A stretch of 17,446 bases of DNA. Origin: Clostridia bacterium (GTDB taxonomy: Bacteria; Bacillota_A; Clostridia; Christensenellales; UBA1242). Positions 6,275 through 12,722 of this stretch are shown piece by piece. A program made the translations under genes and the position numbers. Under the pieces are notes generated by a model. That model did no database searches. It was not told where the DNA came from and saw only the letters and a list, made by a program, of their open reading frames with translations. The stretch lies in the NCBI GenBank assembly GCA_017938565.1, contig JAGBBI010000257.1:1-17446 (forward strand), in the 5' to 3' direction. Position 1 is the stretch's first letter. Each line of letters opens with the position of its first letter.

Positions 6275-8092
6275 ATGCCATACAGAGCACAAATAGATCA
6301 ACTAAGAAGCGAAATTTTAAATGATAAAGAACATAAAAGAGGTCAAGAAAGAGACCTTAAAGTTTTCGATATAAATATCAAGCATCTTCAAAAAAAGATG
6401 GGTAAGGCGGAAAAACAAATTGCCCAAATTGAACAAGCACGCGAGGGCGGACCATTTGTAAAACTTTTAAGTTATATTTTTCAAACCGGAAAATTGAAAA
6501 AATTGGAGAGGACTCTTGAATCATTAGAAAATAAGATTGAAACAATTGAAGAAAGTAAAGAGGATGTAAGAAGCAATATTGATGTTCTTGAAGACCGAAT
6601 TCAAGATAAGACTGATAGGGTAAACACTTTAAGAGCATTGCAACAACAACATGAGTTACGAAATGGACTACAACAAAATCCACAGGTACAAAATGCTGGG
6701 CAACAGCCTCAACAACCTCAACAACCACAACAACCACAGCAACCTCAACAACCTCAACAGCCTCAACAACCACAAGGGCCAACCTCTGAACAATTACAGA
6801 AAGAAAAAGAATTAAAAGATAAAGAAACTGCACTTCAACAAAGAGAAGCTGAATTAAAAGCCAAAGAAGAGCAGGCAAGGAAAGAAGCTGAACAGCGTGC
6901 AGCAGCGGAGAAAACAGCGGCAGAAAATGCAGCTAAAGAGAAAGCAGCAAGGGAATCAGCGGAAAAGGCTGCAAGAGATAAGGTTGCTAAGGAAGCAGCA
7001 GATAGAGCCAGAGAAAGAGCCAGTGCTGAAGCCAGAAGGCAAGCCGAGGCGGAAGCCGAACAAAGAAGAAAAGAGATTGCAAGGCTTAAACTGCAATTAG
7101 GAAAAGTAACGAAACAAGCCGAAGCCCTTCAAAAAGAAAAGGCAGAAAGGGAGAAAGCAGACGCAGAGAGAGCAGCGGCAGAGAAAGCAGCAGCAGACAA
7201 GGCGGCAGCAGAGAGAGCAGCGGCAGAGAAAGCGGCAGCAGACAAAGCCGCCAAAGAGAAAGCGGCAGCAGAAAAAGCCGCCAAAGAGAAAGCGGCAGCA
7301 GACAAAGCCGCAGCAGAGAAAGCCGCAGCAGAAAAGGCGGCAGCAGAAAAGGCAGCCAAAGAGAAAGCAGCAGCAGAAAGGGAGGCTGCACAGAGAGCGG
7401 CGGCAGAGCAAACCAAACTCCCAAATTTAATAGCGCAAGTTCAAACTATGAAAACCGAAAGAATACTTCGTGGATATGCAACTGCGGATAAAGTGGGTGC
7501 GAATAAAGAAAAGATTGAACAAACGGTAAGGATAATTTTGGATGAGAATACTAAAAAGACGGGCAAAATGATTAGTCAGGATCGTACGGATACTCCAGCT
7601 CCACCAAAAAAACCAAAAGAACCTATCATCAAACGAATCGCAAAAGGTGCAAAAGCGGATGTAAAGAAAAGAGAGGCTGGGCAATTGTTTGAGGCAACCG
7701 ATGGCGAATTTGACTTTAGTAAACCTGATTGCATAGAAAAAATACACAAAATTGGACGGGAAAAGGGCGGGAAATACAATGAGTACGCTCGTGCTTTCGA
7801 ACGGGCACTTCAAGCTCATCCAGCGGCCATTGCTACGGTTCCATTTGCTGAAATGGCGTTCTTAGCTAATATACCGGGAGGAAAGGAAGGACAAAATTAT
7901 CTAGGGAAAATAAAGAAAACTATTGTTTTGCCAGCCTCTCAGAAACAAGACGATGAAGCAAGAAAACGAGGTGAAAAGATTGGTGCGCATAAGACAGCAG
8001 TTAAAGCGTTTCAAAACTTTGAGAAGCAAATGCAAGAGCAACGTGCAAAACAAGGTCAAGCCACAGCAGGTGGTCCAACACTTTCAATGTAA
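6275..8092 (+). CDS. Repeat-rich coiled-coil / single-helix protein, 605 residues
   Basis: Unrecognised as a whole; its architecture is clear. AGGAG (6261-6265) lies 9 bases before ATG. Residues 1-135 are a charged coiled coil, interrupted at about 55-72 by GGPFVKLLSYIFQTG. Residues 145-168 are seven PQQ triplets plus PQG, a flexible linker. Residues 170-380 are a long charged helix whose second half repeats AAAEK, AAADK and AAKEK every five residues, resembling domain II of TolA and other single-alpha-helix rods. Residues 385-605 form a distinct C-terminal region with a PAPPKKPKEP linker (441-450) and a probable helical domain with KYNEYARAFERALQAHP (500-516). There is no signal peptide or membrane span, so it is predicted to be cytosolic and scaffold-like. 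It is the last gene of the operon; its partners are probably the three small acidic proteins. Confidence 0.85.
   Translation: MPYRAQIDQLRSEILNDKEHKRGQERDLKVFDINIKHLQKKMGKAEKQIAQIEQAREGGPFVKLLSYIFQTGKLKKLERTLESLENKIETIEESKEDVRSNIDVLEDRIQDKTDRVNTLRALQQQHELRNGLQQNPQVQNAGQQPQQPQQPQQPQQPQQPQQPQQPQGPTSEQLQKEKELKDKETALQQREAELKAKEEQARKEAEQRAAAEKTAAENAAKEKAARESAEKAARDKVAKEAADRARERASAEARRQAEAEAEQRRKEIARLKLQLGKVTKQAEALQKEKAEREKADAERAAAEKAAADKAAAERAAAEKAAADKAAKEKAAAEKAAKEKAAADKAAAEKAAAEKAAAEKAAKEKAAAEREAAQRAAAEQTKLPNLIAQVQTMKTERILRGYATADKVGANKEKIEQTVRIILDENTKKTGKMISQDRTDTPAPPKKPKEPIIKRIAKGAKADVKKREAGQLFEATDGEFDFSKPDCIEKIHKIGREKGGKYNEYARAFERALQAHPAAIATVPFAEMAFLANIPGGKEGQNYLGKIKKTIVLPASQKQDDEARKRGEKIGAHKTAVKAFQNFEKQMQEQRAKQGQATAGGPTLSM
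6707..6778 (+). repeat. Nine-base tandem repeat encoding PQQ
   Basis: Eight consecutive nine-base units of the type CCTCAACAA or CCACAACAA, encoding seven PQQ triplets and a final PQG. Copies differ only at third positions (CCT/CCA, CAA/CAG), so the tract may expand or contract by slippage in whole codons. Confidence 0.85.
7166..7411 (+). repeat. 15-base tandem repeat encoding (A)AAEK/AADK
   Basis: About sixteen 15-base units, mostly of the form GCAGCAGAGAAAGCG and encoding A-A-A-E-K, A-A-A-D-K, A-A-K-E-K or A-A-A-E-R. The DNA is strongly purine-rich on the coding strand and much richer in G and C than its neighbours. Period five gives a salt-bridged helix rather than a heptad coiled coil. 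Confidence 0.85.
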
Positions 8093-8107
8093 TAAAAATT
8101 TAAAAAG

Positions 8108-8136
8108 CAAAACGATTAAAATCGTTTTGTTTTTTT
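8108..8136 (+). terminator. Terminator of the 5283-8092 operon
   Basis: CAAAACGAT (8108-8116) pairs perfectly with ATCGTTTTG (8121-8129) around a TAAA loop. Seven T follow. Confidence 0.95.
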
Positions 8137-8179
8137 GTGCAAATAATCTATAATATAAATAGAAATAGTATGACTATTT
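8127..8179 (+). promoter_or_regulatory. Promoter and leader hairpin of the PnuC-like gene
   Basis: TATAAT (8149-8154) is clear. The best -35 is TTGTTT (8127-8132), 16 bases upstream, overlapping the preceding terminator. Just after the expected start, AAATAGT (8163-8169) and ACTATTT (8173-8179) form a perfect 7-base inverted repeat around ATG: an operator for a dimeric regulator or a small leader hairpin 8 bases before the AGGAG site. The leader is only about 40 bases, too short for most known riboswitches. Confidence 0.6.
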
Positions 8180-8199
8180 AAGTTTTTAGGAGTAAGAAA

Positions 8200-9288
8200 A
8201 TGGCACAAACGCCTTTTGATGGAAGAGATTTTAAAGTCAAGGTAGACGACCTTCCAACGACCAGAAACGTTGGCTCGGTTGGAAGTCAATCAACTCGCCA
8301 AATGAGCGGGTTGGTGGTGTCGGCAAAAAAGAAAAGAATTGATACATCAGGTCAACACCGCTCGGAGATTATAAGCAAAAATATTGGAAGCGGAGCAATT
8401 AAAAGTTCGTCGGCAAATGGGCGAATGAGTTTAAGTCGTGAAGCCGAACGCAAAATTCAATCAGAATCGCTTGAATATGTTATGCGAAAAACTGGCAAGT
8501 TTGAGTTTTTCTGGTATCCAACATTTTTAATCTTAGGACTTTTATGCTTAATCCTTGTACCAATTTTTACTAAGATGAGCACAGCGGACTTAGTTTTGTT
8601 GGTTGTTTGCGTAGTTAATTTGTGGCTTTGTATGACGGCTAATAATTTGGTCGCAAAGGGAATTCGGGTTGGACTTTTACTTAGCGTCGTAAATATGTTA
8701 ATCTATGTCGGAATTTCTATTTACCAAAAGATTTGGGGTGAAGTAATTATCAATGTTGCGTTGTATATTCCACTCTCAATAATTGGTTTTTTCAACTGGG
8801 GAAAGGGTGCTGACGAAAGTTCGGTTAACGCTGTAAACAAAATGAATGGTATACAACTTTTAAAATATGTAACAATGTATATTGTCATAACCGTTGGTGT
8901 TTGGGCAATTTTAAATTTTGTATTACAACAAAGTTTTGCGATTTTCAATGCAATAAGTATTGCTGGTTGCATCGTGGGCGACCTTTCAAGAAATAAAAGA
9001 TTTTTTGAAGTTTGGTATTTTTATATGCTTTGTAACATTGGCGGAATATTGCTTTGGTCGTTGCAGATATTTGCAGGTGGCGGGGAAATCTCGCTTGCAA
9101 TATTGCCAACAGTTATAAGTTTTATGGCAACGCTATCAAACAACTTTAATGGTATTTATATTTGGAATATCCTTTATAAGAATAAGCATAAAAATGGTGG
9201 AGTTTATCTTGCAAAACGCAAGGTAGACATAAGAAAAATAGTCCGCCTAAAACGAACCTATAAAAAGATGACTTGTAAAGAGGTTTAG
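8200..9288 (+). CDS. PnuC-like nicotinamide riboside transporter with N-terminal extension
   Basis: An integral membrane protein in the style of PnuC, which moves vitamin precursors such as nicotinamide riboside into the cell. AGGAG (8188-8192) lies 7 bases before ATG. Hydrophobic segments lie near residues 104-124, 129-149, 155-175, 182-200, 221-243, 268-292 and 297-311. PnuC-like landmarks are YIPLSIIGFFNWG (189-201) and DLSRNKRFFEVWYFYMLCNI (261-280). Residues 1-100 are a hydrophilic Ser/Arg/Lys/Gly-rich region that ordinary PnuC proteins (about 230-260 residues) lack. The exact substrate is open, since PnuT and PnuX relatives carry thiamine or riboflavin. No riboswitch was seen. The family call rests on these motifs and the topology. 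Confidence 0.7.
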   Translation: MAQTPFDGRDFKVKVDDLPTTRNVGSVGSQSTRQMSGLVVSAKKKRIDTSGQHRSEIISKNIGSGAIKSSSANGRMSLSREAERKIQSESLEYVMRKTGKFEFFWYPTFLILGLLCLILVPIFTKMSTADLVLLVVCVVNLWLCMTANNLVAKGIRVGLLLSVVNMLIYVGISIYQKIWGEVIINVALYIPLSIIGFFNWGKGADESSVNAVNKMNGIQLLKYVTMYIVITVGVWAILNFVLQQSFAIFNAISIAGCIVGDLSRNKRFFEVWYFYMLCNIGGILLWSLQIFAGGGEISLAILPTVISFMATLSNNFNGIYIWNILYKNKHKNGGVYLAKRKVDIRKIVRLKRTYKKMTCKEV

Positions 9289-9355
9289 TTACGACCATCT
9301 ACCTAAGCGGTCGAACCAAATCGTCGGTAATATTGCTCATCTTTTCGGCAAAAAC

Positions 9356-9455
9356 AAAAGAAACAGAACACATAGGCGTAGTAATACAGCCAACAACCTG
9401 TTTCTTTTATTTTTATCTCAAAAATCTAAGCAGTCTTAGTGCTGAACAGACACAT
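9356..9455. repeat. Dispersed hairpin-containing repeat, copy 2
   Basis: AAAAGAAACAG (9356-9366) and CTGTTTCTTTT (9398-9408) are perfect 11-base complements around a 31-base loop that has an inner GGC/GCC pairing. The stretch from AAACAG to about ACAGACACAT matches the copy at 1-92. The downstream core is AAAATCTAAGC. It starts 67 bases after the PnuC-like gene and could serve as its transcript end, since the 3' arm is T-rich. Confidence 0.65.
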
Positions 9456-9590
9456 CTTTTAATAGTCTTTTAATTTTAACAATCTTGAGGTAGACCGAAA
9501 GGCTGTTTCTTGCGATATTATAGGCAGTTTTAACTATAATTTTGACACAAAAATTTCACCGATGTTCTTTTGAATTATTAATAAAACTAT
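9456..9590. other. Gap between the repeat and the helicase promoter
   Basis: The full gap between genes runs 9289-9684. Besides the repeat (9356-9455) and the promoter (9591-9620), I see only AT-rich sequence and a weak 5-base inverted repeat CGACC/GGTCG (9292-9296 and 9309-9313) with no U-tract. No RNA gene or small ORF with a ribosome site is supported. Confidence 0.4.
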
Positions 9591-9620
9591 TTGCTAAACT
9601 AAAGAGTGGTGTGATAAAAT
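9591..9620 (+). promoter_or_regulatory. Probable promoter of the HelD-like helicase gene
   Basis: TTGCTA (9591-9596), an 18-base spacer and TAAAAT (9615-9620), with an extended -10 TGA directly upstream. The leader of about 60 bases ends in AGGAGG (9671-9676). Confidence 0.6.
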
Positions 9621-9684
9621 ATAAGAGAATAGTGGGGTAGTATTTAAACCACAATAAAGTTAATGAACTTAGGAGGCAACTTTT

Positions 9685-11859
9685 ATGATTTCTAAACAAG
9701 AGCAAAGAGCAGAGTCAGATTATTTAAAATCGGTACTTTATGTACTTGGCAAAGAGATTGAAAAGAAAGAATCGGTTAAGGACCAAATTGAAGGCGACAT
9801 AAAAGTTGCAATGAAATATATTTGGGAAGAGGGCAGTACCGAAGCCGATGATTTCATCAATATCCACGAGAGTATTCGTCAATTAAATCGTGGAGTTTTG
9901 CAAAGCGATAAAACACTTAAAGCCTATCGCAGAATGCTTTCAAGTGCCTATTTTGCAAGGATAGACTTTGATGATGGAACCGAAGTATTGCCAATTTATT
10001 TGGGTATTGCAAGTTTAAAAGACGGCTCAGAGTTTTATGTCTATGACTGGCGTGCTCCGATTTGCAGTCCGTTTTATGACGCAGAAATTGGCGACGCAAG
10101 TTATACACTTCCAGACGGAACGGTAGTAAAAGGAAAAATTACTTTAAAGCGTCAATATAAGGTAGAGGGCGATAAAATTTTGGAAATTTTTGATACCGAT
10201 ACTCAAGTTGTTGATAATGTTTTAAGTAAACTTTTGTCAACCACAGGCTCAACCAAAATGCGTAACATAGTGGCGACCATTCAAAAAGAGCAAAACAAGA
10301 TTATCCGTAAGCAAGATATTGATATTTTGGCGGTTCAAGGACCAGCAGGCTCAGGTAAAACATCGGTCGCACTTCACCGAATTGCATATCTACTTTACGC
10401 AGATAAAGAGAATTTAAATAAAACAAATATGTTGATATTATCTCCAAACGAGGCATTCAGTGATTACATAAGTGATGTTTTGCCACAAATGGGTGAAGAT
10501 AATGTTTATCAAACAACTTTTTATGACTATGTTCAAGCATATACTCGTGAATTCAAAATTAAAAGCAATATGAACGATATCTATGAAGAGTTGTTCTTAA
10601 ATCAAAAAACACCATTTTATAATTCAATTCGCTTTAAGTTTTGGCCAGGGTATATAAAACTTTTAGAAAACTATTTGGAAGAAACCAAGCACAAACTTTT
10701 AGGGATTGAAAAAGACATTGAACTTGATGGCGAGTTAATGGCAAATTGTGAGTTCTTGGCAAGATATGTCGAAAACAATTTATCCAACTCTACAATGAGA
10801 ATATACGAGCAAGCAAAACTTGTGAACGAGAAAATTTTGTCTATTGCAGGTGTAAGACTTGTGAAAAACAGCAAGGGTAAGGCAAAACTTGAAAAAATGC
10901 TTAAAGCAAACTTGAAAAAAATTCGTGCAAAAAGCATTTATTCTGACCTTTACAGCGATTTAAACAAATTCACCGAAAGAGTACAAAATATCTATAACGA
11001 ACTTGGAACTACAAAGCAAGACCGTTTATCTATAAAAGATTTAAAAGAGATATTTGACTATACCCAAGACCTTTTAAGCAAAAATATCATTCCGTACGAA
11101 GATGTAATGGCATATCTATATATGAAAGAAAGAGTTACAGGCACAGTTGCTCAAAACGGAATTAAGCAGGTTGTAATTGATGAGGCTCAAGATTATTCAC
11201 TTGTACAATACAAACTTATTTCAAACGTGTTTAAGAATGCACAAATCACAATACTTGGCGATTTAAACCAATCAATAATGCCGTTTGTAAACTATACAAA
11301 CTATGACAGTATTTTAAGTGTATTGAAAGAGGACAGAGTTCATAGTCGTGTAGAAACGCAATATCTTACAAAGACCTATCGTAGTACGGTAGAGATAAGC
11401 ACTTTTGCTAATAAAATTATAGGTGCGGAGACAACTCCGATAAAGAACCAACTTGACCGACACGGTGAGGAAGTTAAAGTATTCCAAGATGTATCATCTG
11501 GAGACAAAAGTTTAATTGTTAAACACGCAAAAGAGTTAAAGACCGAAGAAAATACTGTTGCTATAATTTTCAAAACAGCAAAAGAGTGTAAAGATTTCCA
11601 AAAATCACTTGGAAGAACGGCGACAGCAAGGCAGTTTACATTTATGGTTGATGGGAACAATGACTTTGTGAATAATAAAATTATGGTATTGCCACTTTAT
11701 ATGGCTAAGGGCTTAGAGTTCGACGTAGTATTAATCCCAAGAGCCAACGAAGACAACTTTAACAAGAAAAATAAAAAGTTGTTCTATGTCGCTTCAACTC
11801 GTGCAATGAACACTCTTCGTATTTACTACGACGAAGTACCAAGTTCGTTGATTTTATAG
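9685..11859 (+). CDS. helD: HelD-like UvrD/Rep superfamily 1 helicase
   Basis: An ATP-driven protein of the HelD group. In Firmicutes, HelD binds RNA polymerase and recycles stalled complexes. Residues 1-85 are a charged helical arm, as in HelD. DWRAPICSPFYD (121-132) is a family hallmark. Superfamily 1 motifs are the Walker A GPAGSGKT (219-226), VVIDEAQD (496-503, Walker B), LGDLNQSI (about 524), TKTYRST (about 562), MAKGLEFDVVLIP (673-685) and YVASTRAM near the C-terminus. The 724-residue length fits Gram-positive HelD. Residues 240-480 form the insertion that contacts polymerase in known structures. AGGAGG lies 8 bases before ATG. It is a single-gene unit with its own terminator. HelD is the best match, but not every member's role in polymerase recycling has been shown. 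Confidence 0.88.
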   Translation: MISKQEQRAESDYLKSVLYVLGKEIEKKESVKDQIEGDIKVAMKYIWEEGSTEADDFINIHESIRQLNRGVLQSDKTLKAYRRMLSSAYFARIDFDDGTEVLPIYLGIASLKDGSEFYVYDWRAPICSPFYDAEIGDASYTLPDGTVVKGKITLKRQYKVEGDKILEIFDTDTQVVDNVLSKLLSTTGSTKMRNIVATIQKEQNKIIRKQDIDILAVQGPAGSGKTSVALHRIAYLLYADKENLNKTNMLILSPNEAFSDYISDVLPQMGEDNVYQTTFYDYVQAYTREFKIKSNMNDIYEELFLNQKTPFYNSIRFKFWPGYIKLLENYLEETKHKLLGIEKDIELDGELMANCEFLARYVENNLSNSTMRIYEQAKLVNEKILSIAGVRLVKNSKGKAKLEKMLKANLKKIRAKSIYSDLYSDLNKFTERVQNIYNELGTTKQDRLSIKDLKEIFDYTQDLLSKNIIPYEDVMAYLYMKERVTGTVAQNGIKQVVIDEAQDYSLVQYKLISNVFKNAQITILGDLNQSIMPFVNYTNYDSILSVLKEDRVHSRVETQYLTKTYRSTVEISTFANKIIGAETTPIKNQLDRHGEEVKVFQDVSSGDKSLIVKHAKELKTEENTVAIIFKTAKECKDFQKSLGRTATARQFTFMVDGNNDFVNNKIMVLPLYMAKGLEFDVVLIPRANEDNFNKKNKKLFYVASTRAMNTLRIYYDEVPSSLIL

Positions 11860-11872
11860 ATTAGCACAATAA

Positions 11873-11910
11873 AACACCTTATATGGTAAATCCATACAAG
11901 GTGTTTTTCT
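11873..11910. terminator. Terminator between helD and the convergent gene
   Basis: AACACCTTATATGG (11873-11886) pairs with CCATACAAGGTGTT (11892-11905), with one mismatch and loop TAAAT. T-rich sequence follows, and A-rich sequence precedes it for the opposite strand. Confidence 0.85.
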
Positions 11911-11931
11911 TGTTATAAAATATTAATTATG

Positions 11932-12489
11932 TTATTCAGTTTGCTCGCTGTGATTATTTAAGAGAAAATCTGTCAGCTCGGTTTTACCTTGTTCTTTTGC
12001 AATTTCAGCGAAGTCAGACGCAGAAAGTTTCCCTTTATCGATAAAATATTGAAGTTCACCCATAGTGTAATTATCAGTAATGTCGACCAACTTAATAAAT
12101 TCTTTTGCAAGAAGTGGAAGATTTGCGTCTTTAACATATATTGCAAAGTTTGCAATACTTCTTAGAAGTTGTGTATTGATTATTATTTGTTGAAGTCGTT
12201 GAATGTTTGCAAGTGGCACGTTTTCGGCGAAGTCAATAATATATGCAGGATTTCCGTCATTAATGACTATGTCTTCTAACCTGTTAACTTGGGTTTTGTC
12301 GGTAAGTCCAGAAGCAACAGAAGTAAGTGTTAAATATGATTTACTCATAATTGTATAATCAGTCAAAAGTGCTTGGTCTTCGGGGTCTGTTGTTCTTTCT
12401 GCTAGTTCCTTAAGTGCATTCCTTCTTTCTTGTGGTGGTAATTGGGTTGCTGTAAAAATTTCAAATGCTATTTCATTTTTTCTTGACAT
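11932..12489 (-). CDS. Unrecognised helical-repeat protein, 185 residues
   Basis: A soluble, all-helical protein that I do not recognise. AGGAG (12501-12497) lies 7 bases before ATG and a near-consensus promoter precedes it, so the gene is solid. Residues 80-136 contain two similar units of about 29 residues: YIIDFAENVPLANIQRLQQI (83-102) and IANFAIYVKDANLPLLAKEF (112-131). They share I..FA..V..AN, then a helix. This is the look of HEAT- or TPR-like helical hairpins, often used for protein binding. The C-terminus is acidic and Asn-rich. It is divergent from the 1311-residue gene at 12723, with 233 bases between, so the two could be co-regulated. Confidence 0.75.
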   Translation of the reverse strand: MSRKNEIAFEIFTATQLPPQERRNALKELAERTTDPEDQALLTDYTIMSKSYLTLTSVASGLTDKTQVNRLEDIVINDGNPAYIIDFAENVPLANIQRLQQIIINTQLLRSIANFAIYVKDANLPLLAKEFIKLVDITDNYTMGELQYFIDKGKLSASDFAEIAKEQGKTELTDFLLNNHSEQTE

Positions 12490-12509
12490 AAATATACTCC
12501 TTATGCAGA

Positions 12510-12538
12510 ATTATAGCACAGAGATGTTAATAATTCAA
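12510..12538 (-). promoter_or_regulatory. Promoter of the minus-strand helical-repeat gene
   Basis: On the minus strand: TTGAAT (12538-12533), a 17-base spacer and TATAAT (12515-12510), with an extended -10 TGC. Confidence 0.8.
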
Positions 12539-12597
12539 GAGATTTTAATAAATAGTAAATACTTATAATAGTTAGGAGGCTAGTTTTTTTAATTAAA

Positions 12598-12638
12598 CCC
12601 CCTTGAAAATATTAATATTGTATGATATAATGACACAA
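12598..12638 (+). promoter_or_regulatory. Duplicated promoter, copy A
   Basis: CCCCC (12598-12602) runs straight into TTGAAA (12603-12608), then a 17-base spacer ending in TGA and TATAAT (12626-12631), then GACACAAA. The same series, with the same spacing, precedes the paralogous gene at 16823. A C5 block abutting the -35 is not seen at the other promoters here and may be a regulator contact. Confidence 0.85.
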
Positions 12639-12722
12639 AATGTGAAAACTTGTGATTTTTGCCATAGTTAACGATTAAAAATAATATGATTTAGGTAAGT
12701 ATTACAAACATTCGGGGGATAT

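Noticed and set aside
7086..7424. Long open frames on the minus strand opposite the Ala/Glu/Lys repeat
   Set aside because: They are low-complexity mirror images of the repeat (Leu/Pro-, Cys/Phe- or Ala/Ser-rich), have no ribosome site, and arise because the repeat lacks codons that give stops on the other strand.
8093..8199. A riboswitch ahead of the PnuC-like gene
   Set aside because: Between the predicted start site and the ribosome site only about 30 bases remain, with one simple hairpin and no recognisable aptamer core.
12630..12671. A 13-codon frame ATG ACA CAA ... TAA upstream of the giant gene, with a C-x-x-C word
   Set aside because: Its ATG overlaps the -10 box, so it would lie upstream of the transcript start, and no ribosome site precedes it. 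The AGGAGG at 12576-12581 is too far away.
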